Source: Haliea sp964022665
Lineage (GTDB): Bacteria; Pseudomonadota; Gammaproteobacteria; Pseudomonadales; Halieaceae
Assembly (NCBI GenBank): GCA_964022665.1
Contig: CAXIDF010000005.1
Location: 1-64,000, forward strand
Reading direction: 5' to 3'
Length of the DNA: 64,000 bases
The notes beneath the pieces are model-generated. The model saw only the letters and a list, made by a program, of their open reading frames with translations. It made no database searches and was not told the origin of the DNA. The position numbers and the translations under genes were made by a program. Shown piece by piece: positions 41,702-52,164 of this stretch. Each line of letters begins with the position of its first letter. Positions within the stretch are counted from its first letter, which is position 1.

Positions 41702-42658
41702 ATGCGTACATTCGGATTCGAGTCCACGACAAGTGATGTGATTGCAGGGCAGGATTTAACCGGGCGGGTGGCCCTGGTAACCGGGGCCTCCGCTGGCCTG
41801 GGCGTGGAGACGGCGCGAGCGCTTGCCGGCGCCGGTGCCACGGTGTACCTGCTGGGTCGTGACCGGAGCAAGCTGGATGCGGCGCTGGACACCCTGCGCG
41901 CGGAAAATCTGCCGGGAAGGCTGGACTCGGCACTGCTCGACCTGGCGGACCTAGAGCAGGTGCGCGAGGCCGCCGCGGGGCTGCTGCAAGCCTGCCCGAA
42001 AATCGATCTGCTGATCAACAACGCGGGTGTCATGGCCTGCCCCCTCGGCCGCACAGCCCAGGGCTTCGAGATGCAGCTGGGCACCAATCACGTGGGCCAT
42101 TTCCTGCTGACCTGCCTGCTGCTGCCCGCCCTGAAGGCCGCGGGTTCACCGCAGCGTGCGGCGCGGGTGGTCAACCTGAGTTCTGCGGGCCACAGCTTTG
42201 CCGCGATGGATTTCGAGGACCCGAACTACCAGCAGCGCCCTTACGACAAATGGCAGTCCTATGGGCAGTCGAAAACCGCCAATGTGTTGTTTTCCCTTGC
42301 GCTGGATGCGCGCATGGCGGCCAGCCATGTACGCGCTTTTGCGGTACATCCCGGCGCGATCAGCACGGAGCTGGGGCGCCACCTGGACCGGGAAGACATG
42401 GAGCGGATTGCCGCCTCGTTTCCGGGCGGAAAGATGGCATTCAAATCCGTGCCGCAGGGCGCGGCAACCTCAGTCTGGGCGGCGACCGCGCCTGAACTGG
42501 AGGGCCAGGGTGGCCTCTATCTCGAGGATTGCCAGGTCGCAGAGCCGGCTGACGGCAAGAGCCTGGGCGGCGTCCATCCGTGGGCGGTGGACGCGGAGGC
42601 CGCCGAGCGCTTGTGGCAGTTGTCGCAGGAGTGGGTGGGGCAGGAGTGCGCCGGATGA
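41702..42658 (+). CDS. Short-chain dehydrogenase/reductase
   Basis: 318 residues. Rossmann motif TGASAGLGVETARALAGAG, NNAGVM, the serine in VNLSSAGHS and the YGQSK catalytic YxxxK. Length and the NHVGHFLLTCLLLP segment resemble the retinol dehydrogenase/WWOX-like SDR group. Substrate unknown. Its stop overlaps the SYLF gene start (ATGA). Confidence 0.9.
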   Translation: MRTFGFESTTSDVIAGQDLTGRVALVTGASAGLGVETARALAGAGATVYLLGRDRSKLDAALDTLRAENLPGRLDSALLDLADLEQVREAAAGLLQACPKIDLLINNAGVMACPLGRTAQGFEMQLGTNHVGHFLLTCLLLPALKAAGSPQRAARVVNLSSAGHSFAAMDFEDPNYQQRPYDKWQSYGQSKTANVLFSLALDARMAASHVRAFAVHPGAISTELGRHLDREDMERIAASFPGGKMAFKSVPQGAATSVWAATAPELEGQGGLYLEDCQVAEPADGKSLGGVHPWAVDAEAAERLWQLSQEWVGQECAG

Positions 42659-43203
42659 CCACACTGATGCAGCACGGTGCAGCGGCAGTCATGGCCCTGT
42701 TGCTGGGCCTGGCGACGGTGCCGGCGGGCGCCGATACCCGCGAATCCATCGAAGCGAAATCCGATGCGGCGCTGGATGATCTACGGCGTTACTCGCCGGG
42801 GGTCAACGCCCTGCTGACCAAGGCGCGTGGTGTGCTGGTGTTCCCGGATATCGTCAATATGGGTTTCGGTGTTGGGGGGCAATACGGTGAGGGTACGCTG
42901 CTGGTTGACGGCGAGCCGGTCGCCTACTACGCCTCCTCGGCCGGGCCCGCGGAGCTGCCGCCGGGCGCCACCCGCGCCGCCAAGGTTATCCTGTTCATGA
43001 CCACGGACGCATTGGTATCGTTCCGCAATACCGTGGGTTGGGAGGTAGGGTTGCACGGTGAGGTTGACCTGGTGCAAACGGCCGGTGGCAACGTCCGCCT
43101 GGCGCGGGCCAGGCACCCGGTGCTGGCCCTGAGCTTCTCGGACAAGGGTATTATCGAGGGCGCGGACCTCAACGGCAGTACGATCAACCGCATTGCGCGC
43201 TGA
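42655..43203 (+). CDS. Exported SYLF/Ysc84-type lipid-binding protein
   Basis: 182 residues from the ATG at 42655, which gives a signal peptide (about 1-26). The remainder is a SYLF domain: DALDDLRRYSPGVNALLTKARGVLVFPDIVNMGFGVGGQYGEG and an ending ADLNGSTINRIAR typical of the family. SYLF domains bind lipids such as phosphoinositides in eukaryotes; the bacterial role is unclear. Co-translated with the SDR gene. Confidence 0.85.
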   Translation: MTTLMQHGAAAVMALLLGLATVPAGADTRESIEAKSDAALDDLRRYSPGVNALLTKARGVLVFPDIVNMGFGVGGQYGEGTLLVDGEPVAYYASSAGPAELPPGATRAAKVILFMTTDALVSFRNTVGWEVGLHGEVDLVQTAGGNVRLARARHPVLALSFSDKGIIEGADLNGSTINRIAR

Positions 43204-43284
43204 GCGCCCTGGCTGTGGCGGCCGCGCCGGGCTTTGGGTATGCTGCGCGGCTTTCTTTCTATGCTCACGCGGGAGAGCCACCCC

Positions 43285-44682
<1,398 letters not shown>

Positions 44683-44685
44683 GCA

Positions 44686-44705
44686 GCGCCCCGCTGCCGG
44701 GGCGC
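44686..44705. terminator. GC hairpin between asnS and the RNase II gene
   Basis: GCGCCCC (44686-44692) pairs with GGGGCGC (44699-44705), right after asnS and between convergent genes. No T tract on either strand. Confidence 0.45.
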
Positions 44706-44716
44706 GCCGGATGATC

Positions 44717-46708
44717 TCAGGTTGACGCCTCGCCTGCGCCGGCGTCTTTCGGCGGTTTCAGGCCACTGCCGGGGCGCACCGCGAACAGCGTTTGGTAGTT
44801 GTTTTCCGTGTCGCAACCCAGGTAGTCCAGCTCCACGGTCTGTTCCAGGTGGAAGCGCCGTGTGGTGCTGGTGAGGCTGGCAGTCCATTTGTCGTAGCTG
44901 AATTTTTCCGGGTCCTTGCGCAGGTCGACAAAGCCCTCCAGCCCACAATCCAGCAGGCGCACGCTCATGCCGGAGCTGTTGATGTGCACGATGCGGCCGC
45001 TGAAGCCCTCGCTTCTATCGGCGGCGACACGTGCCAGGTACTTGCTCGCCAGCCAGCGCTCTGCTTCCTGCGTGGCAGCGCGGACATTGCCCAGGCGCTC
45101 CTTCAGTGCGCTGAGCTCTGCGCCGCTGACCTGCTGCGCGGGTTCCCCCCGCAGCAGGGCCTTGATCTGCAGATGCACCAGAAAGTCGACATATTTGCGC
45201 AGGGGTGAGGTGCAGTTGGTATAACATTCCAGGGCCATGCCCATGTGCAGCCCGGCCCGTGTGGAAAGTTCCGCGCGGGTGAGCAGGCGGTTGATCATGG
45301 CGCGCAGCGGCAGCTGGTTCTCGCTGGCGGCCAACCGGCGCATGATGTCCCGGTACCCCTCCCGCGATGTCGGGTCCAGTTCCGCAACCTCCGGGGCGTG
45401 CAGGGCGAGAAACTTCCGGCATTCCTCGAGGCGGTCAGCGCGAAAACCGGGGTGGGTGACAAACGGCCCACTGCCCTCACGCTCGGCGAGGAAGCGGGCC
45501 GCGCACCGGTTGGCGGCGATCATGCATTCTTCGACCAGCTTCTGCGATAGCAGCTTCTCGTGCGGCTCGATGGTTTCGATCTGTTTCTGGTCATTGAGAA
45601 TCCAGCGGTATTCGCGCCGATCTTCCATTACCAGTTCACTGGCCTCGCGCTGCGCGCGTAGCGCACGGTAGACCTGATAGAGCGCTTCCAGCGGTGTGGC
45701 ATGGCTCATCAGGTCGTCGCCGTGGCCGTTGAGGTAGCGGTCCACGGCAAAATAGGAGAGTTTGGCGCGCGAGCGCACGATGGCTTCCACGAACTCGAAG
45801 GCGCCCACCTGGCCGCTGTCACTCACGGAAATCTTGCACACCAGGGCCGCCCGGTCATTGCCTTCGGACAGGGCGCAGGTGTCCTGGGCCATTTGTTCGG
45901 GCAACATGGGCAGAACGTCACCGTGAAAGTAGACGGTGGTGCCACGTGCGGCGATGTCCTGTCGCAGGCTGGAGTCGGCGGGCACCCAGGCACTGGGGTC
46001 GGCGATGGCGACGTAGAGGGTCCAGCCATCGCTGCTGATGTCCGCGTACAGCGCGTCGTCGATATCCTGGGTTTTGGCCGCGTCGATGGAGACAAACTCG
46101 AGATCGGTAAGGTCCTGGCGCCCCTCACTGGCGAGCGGGCGCGCGTCCGAGAGTTGTTTCTCCAGGTCGCGCAGCGCCGGTGAACTCCAGTTGGGCGCCA
46201 GCCGGTATTTGGCGATGCTGTAGAGATTCTCGATACCCGGTGTCTGGTCGTTGCCAAGCACCTGCAGCACTTTGGCCTGCGGCTTGCCGTCCCGAATCGG
46301 GTGGCGCAGGATCGCGCAGCGCAGGTAGTCGCCCTCGCGCACGCCGTTGCGGGCGTGCGGCGGTATGAACAGCCACCGCTTCAGCTGCGGCAGGTCGGGT
46401 TGCACAAACAGCGCTTTGCCCTTGCGCACGCAGCGACCGCTGAAGTCGCCGAGGGGGCTGTCCAGCAATTTCTCGATATCGGCGACAAGCTTGTTGTCGC
46501 CCGAGGGGCGGATGCAGACGCGAACCCGGTCATCCGGGAATGCCTTGAGCATTTCGTCCGGCGGCACGAAAATTTCCCGGCCATCGGCGAGTACGGCAAA
46601 GCCGTAGCGGGACTGAGTGCCCTTGATCACCGCGTCGGCGCGCTCTTTCTCGGCCTCCATCTGGGATTTGAGGCCCTTGAGCTGGGCGAGAGAGTCCGAG
46701 TTGAGCAT
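44717..46708 (-). CDS. RNase II family 3'-5' exoribonuclease
   Basis: 663 residues with the RNB catalytic domain (about 220-540), where DAAKTQDIDDALYA holds the metal-binding aspartates and TSPLRKYVDFLVHLQ the conserved arginine region. A cold-shock-like segment (about 30-90) and a C-terminal S1 domain (about 570-640) flank it. It degrades RNA processively from the 3' end. Size is near E. coli RNase II (644), but it could also be placed with other VacB-family proteins. Full length. Confidence 0.9.
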   Translation of the reverse strand: MLNSDSLAQLKGLKSQMEAEKERADAVIKGTQSRYGFAVLADGREIFVPPDEMLKAFPDDRVRVCIRPSGDNKLVADIEKLLDSPLGDFSGRCVRKGKALFVQPDLPQLKRWLFIPPHARNGVREGDYLRCAILRHPIRDGKPQAKVLQVLGNDQTPGIENLYSIAKYRLAPNWSSPALRDLEKQLSDARPLASEGRQDLTDLEFVSIDAAKTQDIDDALYADISSDGWTLYVAIADPSAWVPADSSLRQDIAARGTTVYFHGDVLPMLPEQMAQDTCALSEGNDRAALVCKISVSDSGQVGAFEFVEAIVRSRAKLSYFAVDRYLNGHGDDLMSHATPLEALYQVYRALRAQREASELVMEDRREYRWILNDQKQIETIEPHEKLLSQKLVEECMIAANRCAARFLAEREGSGPFVTHPGFRADRLEECRKFLALHAPEVAELDPTSREGYRDIMRRLAASENQLPLRAMINRLLTRAELSTRAGLHMGMALECYTNCTSPLRKYVDFLVHLQIKALLRGEPAQQVSGAELSALKERLGNVRAATQEAERWLASKYLARVAADRSEGFSGRIVHINSSGMSVRLLDCGLEGFVDLRKDPEKFSYDKWTASLTSTTRRFHLEQTVELDYLGCDTENNYQTLFAVRPGSGLKPPKDAGAGEAST

Positions 46709-46793
46709 CGCGGCAATCGAGTCTTTGGCTGGTGGCTAAACAAGCACGCTATCCTAGCCGAAAACCGCGGGGCTGTCAGGGATTCATCGGTCG

Positions 46794-46822
46794 TTGACAT
46801 TGTGTAGCCCAGGGTTTGTAAT
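46794..46822 (+). promoter_or_regulatory. Sigma-70 promoter upstream of phoH
   Basis: TTGACA (46794-46799), 17 bases, TGTAAT (46817-46822): a strong match. It lies about 150 bases before the phoH start, leaving a long 5' leader in which I see no further gene. Confidence 0.6.
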
Positions 46823-46974
46823 CAGGCAACGCTTTGGTTTCGCCTTTACCAGGAAGCGCTTTTGAAACAACGCTGTTCGTTTCGCTCACCCTCACCCCGG
46901 CTCGCAACGCCGGCAACACCCTCCACACGCCCCTTACTCTCCTGCTCTGAACGCCCACCCATGAGGACTTTACT

Positions 46975-48411
46975 ATGGACTCAGGCTCACCCCTGCGCGT
47001 AGAAAAAACCACACTGAAGGCCGTCATCAAGAAGACGTATGTTCTGGATACCAATGTGCTGTTGCACGACCCCACCGCAGTGACAGCCTTCAACGAGCAC
47101 CACGTTGTTATCCCCATGACCGTTCTGGAGGAGCTGGACCACATCAAGGACCGGCATGAAAAGACGGTGAGTCGCGAGGCGCGCATTGCCATCCAGATGA
47201 TCGACAAGGTGGTCGACACGGCGTCCCCACAGGAAATCCAGTCGGGGGTGCCCATTCCGGGTAGCAACCTGGAAGGGGTGCCCGGAACACTGGCCATCTA
47301 CCCTGACCAGCTGCTCAGCGATGACAGCGATGTACCCTACCTGGACGTGACGCAGGACCAGGCCAACGACAACCGTATCATCAACGTGGCTCTGCGCTTG
47401 CAGGCAGAAAACCCCGCGGCGTTTGTCTGCCTGGTCACCAAGGACATCAACATGCGCATCAAGGCCAAGGGATCCGGCCTGATGCACGTGGAGGACTACC
47501 GTCGCGACCGGGTGCTGGACGATATCGACCTGCTGGCTCGGGGCTACGAGCACATCGAGGGGGATTTCTGGTCCGATATATCCGAGGTGGATACGCTGCG
47601 GGAAGGGGATTGCACGCTGCACCGGATTCCCCGCCGCTCCCTGCCCAACGTGTACCCGAACATGTTCCTGTATGACGACCAGGCCTTCATGGCGTTCGTC
47701 AAGCGGATAGACAGCGACTATGTGTATTTACACTGCGACAGCCGCGACAAGCTGATGCACCGCCGTTTCTGGGGGCTGGCGCCGCGCAACCTGGAACAGG
47801 CCATGGCGATGTCGCTGCTCGAGAACGACAACGTCGACATGACGGTGATGACGGGCCCGGCGGGCTCCGGCAAGACCCTGCTGGCGCTGGCTTACGGCCT
47901 GCACGCGATTCTCGAGCAGAAACGTTTCAGCAAGCTCATTGTCGCGCGCTCGACACCACCGATTGCCGAGGACATCGGCTTCCTGCCGGGCACCGAGGAG
48001 GAGAAGATGGCGCCCTGGCTCGCCGCTTTCGACGACAACCTGGAGATCCTGCACGGCACGGACGAGTCCTGCCATGGCAGCATTGCCTACGTGAAGGAGC
48101 GCGCCAATATCCAGTTCAAGTCGCTCAATTTCATGCGCGGCCGCTCATTCAATAACGCCTATATCATCATTGATGAAGCCCAGGGCCTGAGCCAGTTCCA
48201 GCTGAAGTCGGTGATCAGTCGGGTGGGCGCCGACTCGAAGATCGTCGTCCTTGGTAACCTGGCGCAGATCGACAACAAGTACATCTCGCCGTTGACCTCT
48301 GGGCTCACCTACCTGGTGGAGAAAACCAAGGCCTACCCGCATGCGGGCATCATGCACGTCAACGGCATTGTCCGTTCGCGTCTGGCGGCGTTCGCCGAAG
48401 AGCAGCTCTAG
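46975..48411 (+). CDS. PhoH family protein with N-terminal PIN domain
   Basis: 478 residues. The PIN nuclease-like domain (about 20-160, YVLDTNVLLHDPTA ... DNRIINVAL ... LVTKDINMRIKAKG) is fused to a PhoH ATPase domain (about 265-475) with Walker A GPAGSGKT (294-301) and Walker B IIIDEAQGLS. PIN-PhoH (PhoAT/PhoH2-like) proteins are RNA helicase/ribonucleases in mycobacteria. This is the long form, not the 240-residue PhoH/YbeZ of the ybeY operon. Confidence 0.92.
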   Translation: MDSGSPLRVEKTTLKAVIKKTYVLDTNVLLHDPTAVTAFNEHHVVIPMTVLEELDHIKDRHEKTVSREARIAIQMIDKVVDTASPQEIQSGVPIPGSNLEGVPGTLAIYPDQLLSDDSDVPYLDVTQDQANDNRIINVALRLQAENPAAFVCLVTKDINMRIKAKGSGLMHVEDYRRDRVLDDIDLLARGYEHIEGDFWSDISEVDTLREGDCTLHRIPRRSLPNVYPNMFLYDDQAFMAFVKRIDSDYVYLHCDSRDKLMHRRFWGLAPRNLEQAMAMSLLENDNVDMTVMTGPAGSGKTLLALAYGLHAILEQKRFSKLIVARSTPPIAEDIGFLPGTEEEKMAPWLAAFDDNLEILHGTDESCHGSIAYVKERANIQFKSLNFMRGRSFNNAYIIIDEAQGLSQFQLKSVISRVGADSKIVVLGNLAQIDNKYISPLTSGLTYLVEKTKAYPHAGIMHVNGIVRSRLAAFAEEQL

Positions 48412-48496
48412 CGCTGCTCCCCGGGCGCTTTTCTGCTAAGGTACGGGTCGCGGCCTGAGGGCTGCGCCCCGTACCCATGCCCGGAATTCCGATACC

Positions 48497-49369
48497 ATGA
48501 AAGCCCTGTTCGTTCTGCTGCAGTACCTGGTTCCACAGCATGCGCTGTCCCGCGTGGTCGGCTGGTTCGCCGAGTTGCGGCATCCCCGATGGCTGAAAAA
48601 CGGGCTGATTGCCGCGTTCATTCGAGCGTTTGGGGTGAACATGAGTGAAGCCGAGGAGCGCTACCCGGAGGCCTACGCGAACTTCAATGCCTTCTTTACC
48701 CGCCGCCTGCGGCCCGGCGCGCGGCCATTGGCCGAGGCTGAACTGGTGTGCCCGGCGGATGGCATGGTGAGTCAGCTCGGGCGTATCGAAGAGCACAGCC
48801 TGCTGCAGGCCAAGGGCCGCCATTTTTCCACCTGGGCGTTACTGGGGGGTGACGACGAGCGCGCCGCGCAGTTTCGCAATGGCCACTTCGCCACTATTTA
48901 CCTGTCGCCCAAGGACTACCACCGCGTGCACATGCCGATTGATGGTGAGTTGGTGGCCACGCGCTACGTGCCGGGCAAGCTCTTCTCAGTCAACAGCACC
49001 ACCGCAGAGGGTGTGGATCGCCTCTTTGCGCGCAACGAGCGGCTGGTCTGCTACTTCGATACCCCGGCCGGGCCGATGGCCATGGTGCTGGTGGGAGCGA
49101 TGATTGTCGCCGGTATCGATACGGTGTGGGAGGGACAGGTGGCGCCGCCCCCGCGCAGCCTGCGCGAACGGGACTACCGCACCTTGCCTGCTCCCGTGCG
49201 GCTCGCCCGCGGGGAGGAGATGGGCCGGTTCAAGCTGGGCTCCACTGTGATCCTGTTGTTCCCGGAAGGCGCGGTCAGCTGGGATGAATCGCTGGCCGCG
49301 GGCAGTGCCACCCGTCTCGGGCAGGCCCTGGGCTGCCTCGCGCAGGCAGCGCCTGCTCAGCCGGGTTGA
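48497..49369 (+). CDS. psd: Phosphatidylserine decarboxylase proenzyme
   Basis: 290 residues. The self-cleavage site LGST (in RFKLGSTVILLFP) near residue 246 generates the pyruvoyl group. FTRRLRPGARP, CPADGMVSQLG and YLSPKDYHRVHMP are typical of the bacterial enzyme. It makes phosphatidylethanolamine at the inner membrane. In E. coli psd runs in the same direction as rsgA; here it is inverted and converges on it with a 13-bp overlap. Confidence 0.95.
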   Translation: MKALFVLLQYLVPQHALSRVVGWFAELRHPRWLKNGLIAAFIRAFGVNMSEAEERYPEAYANFNAFFTRRLRPGARPLAEAELVCPADGMVSQLGRIEEHSLLQAKGRHFSTWALLGGDDERAAQFRNGHFATIYLSPKDYHRVHMPIDGELVATRYVPGKLFSVNSTTAEGVDRLFARNERLVCYFDTPAGPMAMVLVGAMIVAGIDTVWEGQVAPPPRSLRERDYRTLPAPVRLARGEEMGRFKLGSTVILLFPEGAVSWDESLAAGSATRLGQALGCLAQAAPAQPG

Positions 49370-50373
49370 TCCAGGCTTTCCACGATGTGGCGGTAGCTGT
49401 CCAGGCGGGCAGCGCTGATTGCACCTTGGGCGGCTGCGTCCAGAATGGCGCAGCCGGGCTCATGCTTGTGGCTGCAGTCGCGAAAGCGGCAGTGGCCCAG
49501 CAGTGCGCGAAACTCCCTGAAACCCTGCTCCACCTGCTCGCGCTGCATGTGCCACAGGCCGAATTCGCGTATCCCGGGTGAGTCGATAAGGCTGCCGCCG
49601 CCCGGCAGGTGGAACAGCTGCGCGGTGGTGGTGGTGTGCGTGCCCTTCTGGCGCAGTGCGGAAAGCTCGCCCACCCGCAGCTCCGCTTCCGGTAACAGCG
49701 TGTTCACCAAAGATGACTTGCCGACACCCGATTGCCCGACAAACACGCTGATGCGGCCCTGCAGCGCCTGCTGCAACTCCTCCAGGCTGCCGCTCTGGCT
49801 GCTCACTTCGAGCACGCGGTAGCCGAGGGTCGGGTAGATCGCCAGCATTGCGTGCAAGCGTGCGTGCAGCGCGGCATCAGCGGTCAGCAGGTCGCATTTG
49901 TTGAGCACCAGTACGGGTTCTATGCCCACGACCTCGGCGGCCACCAGATAGCGGTCGATGAGGTTGGCGTGCGGTTCCGGAAAGGGGGCGATAACCACCA
50001 GTATCTGGTCAATGTTGGCGGCGATGGTTTTCATTTTGCCGTAGGGGTCTGGCCGGCGCAGTTCACTGTGCCGCGGTTCGCGCGCGACCACGACGCCGGT
50101 GCTCTCGCCCGGGCACCAGGTCACCCGGTCGCCGGTGACCAGGCCCTCCAGGTTGGCGCGCAGGTGGCAGCGCTGGGTGTGCCTGTCGGCATCCTCTATG
50201 TCGACCTGGGTGCCGTAGTGTGCGATCACCAGCCCGGTCTGCTCTGCCCCTAGCTCACCCGCCCCCAGCGCCTCGTCGGCCCGGGCGTCGCGGCGCTGCG
50301 CGCGGGCGCTGCGCTCCTCCTGGATCCTGCGGATGCGAAAGCTCTGCTGACGGCTCAGTTTGCGTTTGCTCAT
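49357..50373 (-). CDS. rsgA: Ribosome small-subunit GTPase RsgA
   Basis: 338 residues from the ATG at 50373. An OB fold leads into a circularly permuted GTPase with G4 (NKCD) before G1 (GQSGVGKSS) and G3 (DSPGI), and a C-terminal zinc site with CRFRDCSHKHEPGC. It assists late maturation of the 30S subunit. Divergent from orn, as in E. coli. Confidence 0.95.
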   Translation of the reverse strand: MSKRKLSRQQSFRIRRIQEERSARAQRRDARADEALGAGELGAEQTGLVIAHYGTQVDIEDADRHTQRCHLRANLEGLVTGDRVTWCPGESTGVVVAREPRHSELRRPDPYGKMKTIAANIDQILVVIAPFPEPHANLIDRYLVAAEVVGIEPVLVLNKCDLLTADAALHARLHAMLAIYPTLGYRVLEVSSQSGSLEELQQALQGRISVFVGQSGVGKSSLVNTLLPEAELRVGELSALRQKGTHTTTTAQLFHLPGGGSLIDSPGIREFGLWHMQREQVEQGFREFRALLGHCRFRDCSHKHEPGCAILDAAAQGAISAARLDSYRHIVESLDQPG

Positions 50374-50458
50374 CGCTGCATTATTGGGGGCCGACGTGGC
50401 GCTGTACAGGCAATTTGTTACACTGCCTCGCGCGGAAAGGACAACAGGGTGTGATGGT

Positions 50459-51001
50459 ATGCAGCAAGATAACCTGATCTGGGTGGATCTGGAAATGACC
50501 GGCCTCGACCCGGAGCGGGATGTTGTGATTGAGATGGCGACGATCGTCACCGACAGTCAACTGCGTACCCTCGCCGAAGGACCGGTTATCGCCATCCATC
50601 AGTCCGAGTCGGTGCTGGCGGGTATGGACGAATGGAACACCACACACCACACCCGCTCCGGGCTGGTCGAGCGCGTGCGCAAGAGCCGCATCGACAGCGC
50701 CGAGGCCGAGGCGATGACGCTCGCCTTCCTGGCTGACTGGGTTCTGCCGGGCAGCTCGCCCATGTGTGGCAACACCATCTGTCAGGATCGCCGCTTTCTG
50801 GCGCGTTACATGCCGCAGCTGGAGGCTTTTTTCCACTACCGCAACCTGGACGTGAGCACGCTGAAGATACTGATGCGACTGTGGCGCCCGGAACTCGAGA
50901 GCGGTGTGGTCAAGGCCGGGAGCCACCAGGCGCTGGATGATATTCGTGAATCGGTTGCCGAACTGCGCTACTACCGGGAGCATTTTCTGCGCGCGCCCTG
51001 A
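50459..51001 (+). CDS. orn: Oligoribonuclease
   Basis: 180 residues from the ATG at 50459, usual length. DEDDh exonuclease with DLEMTGLD, CGNTICQDRRF and SHQALDDI. It degrades two-base RNAs, including pGpG from cyclic-di-GMP breakdown. Its last 92 bases overlap the 3' end of queG on the other strand. Confidence 0.95.
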   Translation: MQQDNLIWVDLEMTGLDPERDVVIEMATIVTDSQLRTLAEGPVIAIHQSESVLAGMDEWNTTHHTRSGLVERVRKSRIDSAEAEAMTLAFLADWVLPGSSPMCGNTICQDRRFLARYMPQLEAFFHYRNLDVSTLKILMRLWRPELESGVVKAGSHQALDDIRESVAELRYYREHFLRAP

Positions 51002-52058
51002 GTACCTCCAGCGCCCAGCCGACGTGCTCGCGCACCAGCGCAGAGGGGTGTGTCAGGCGGGTTTCCAGCGCCACGATGGCGCTCGCTGTGGCGGGACCAT
51101 TCCCCAGGCCCACGGCCAGGTTGCGTAGCCAGCGTTCGTGGCCGATGCGCCGGATGGCTGAGCCTTCGGTGCGTTGCAGAAACGTGTCCTCGTCCCACAA
51201 AAACAGCGTCACCAGCTCGCTGTCGTGCAGGTTGTGGCGCGGCTGGAAATCGGTCTCATCGCTGTGGCGCGCGAACTTGTTCCAGGGGCAGACCAGCTGG
51301 CAGTCATCGCAGCCAAATACCCGGTTGCCCAGCAGCGGGCGTAGGCTCGGGTCAATACTGCCGTGATGCTCGATGGTCAGGTAGGAAATGCAGCGACGCG
51401 CGTCCAGTTCAAAGGGGCCGGCAAAGGCGTCGGTGGGGCACACGCTCAAGCAGGCACTGCAGCTGCCGCAGTGCTTGCTGGCCTGTGGCGGGTCGGCGTC
51501 CAGTGGCAGGTCGGTGTAGATTTCGCCGAGGAAAAACCAGGAGCCGGCGCGCTCGTTGATCAGCATGGTGTTCTTGGCCAGCCAGCCCATGCCGGCACGC
51601 TCTGCCAGTGCGCGTTCCAGTACCGGCGCGCTGTCGACGAACGCGCGGTACTGGCCGCCTGCGGCGGAAGCCTGAATCAGCTCGGCGAGCCGGGCGAGGC
51701 GCTTGCGCATGAGCTTGTGGTAGTCGCGGCCGAGCGCATAGCGGGAAATGTAGGCTTTGTCCGCCGCGCCCAGCACCTGTAGCGGTTGTGTGTCGGCGGC
51801 CAGGTAGTTCAGTCGCACGGTAATGACCCTGCAGGTCTCGGGTACTAACTCGGCAGGCCGTGCCCGACGCAGGCCGTGGCGCGCCATGTAGGCCATATCC
51901 CCGTGATAGCCGGCATCCAGCCACTTCTGCAGGTAGGGCTCATGCGCCTCAAGGTGAATGTCGCTGACCGCCCACTGGCTGAACCCCAGCTCCGCCACCC
52001 AGCCATCGATTTGCTGGCGCAGGGCAATCTGGCGCTCTGGTGTCAGTGCTGGTGCCAT
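50910..52058 (-). CDS. queG: Epoxyqueuosine reductase
   Basis: 382 residues from the ATG at 52058, close to E. coli QueG (379). Two 4Fe-4S clusters are read in HCGSCSACLSVCPTDAF and CDDCQLVCPWNKF. The C-terminal HEAT-like part follows. It uses cobalamin to reduce epoxyqueuosine in tRNA. The 3' end overlaps orn by 92 bases. Divergent from nnr. Confidence 0.94.
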   Translation of the reverse strand: MAPALTPERQIALRQQIDGWVAELGFSQWAVSDIHLEAHEPYLQKWLDAGYHGDMAYMARHGLRRARPAELVPETCRVITVRLNYLAADTQPLQVLGAADKAYISRYALGRDYHKLMRKRLARLAELIQASAAGGQYRAFVDSAPVLERALAERAGMGWLAKNTMLINERAGSWFFLGEIYTDLPLDADPPQASKHCGSCSACLSVCPTDAFAGPFELDARRCISYLTIEHHGSIDPSLRPLLGNRVFGCDDCQLVCPWNKFARHSDETDFQPRHNLHDSELVTLFLWDEDTFLQRTEGSAIRRIGHERWLRNLAVGLGNGPATASAIVALETRLTHPSALVREHVGWALEVLRARAENAPGSSAVRQPIHEYHPAPGGSRP

Positions 52059-52164
52059 CGGTGTTTGCGTCGCATGGGGCTGGGCCGGGCAAAGAAAGCT
52101 GCCTATAATCCGCGGGCTTGCGGGCGTATCCTGAGCCCGTGAGTTTAGCAGCGCGAGGTGGGTT

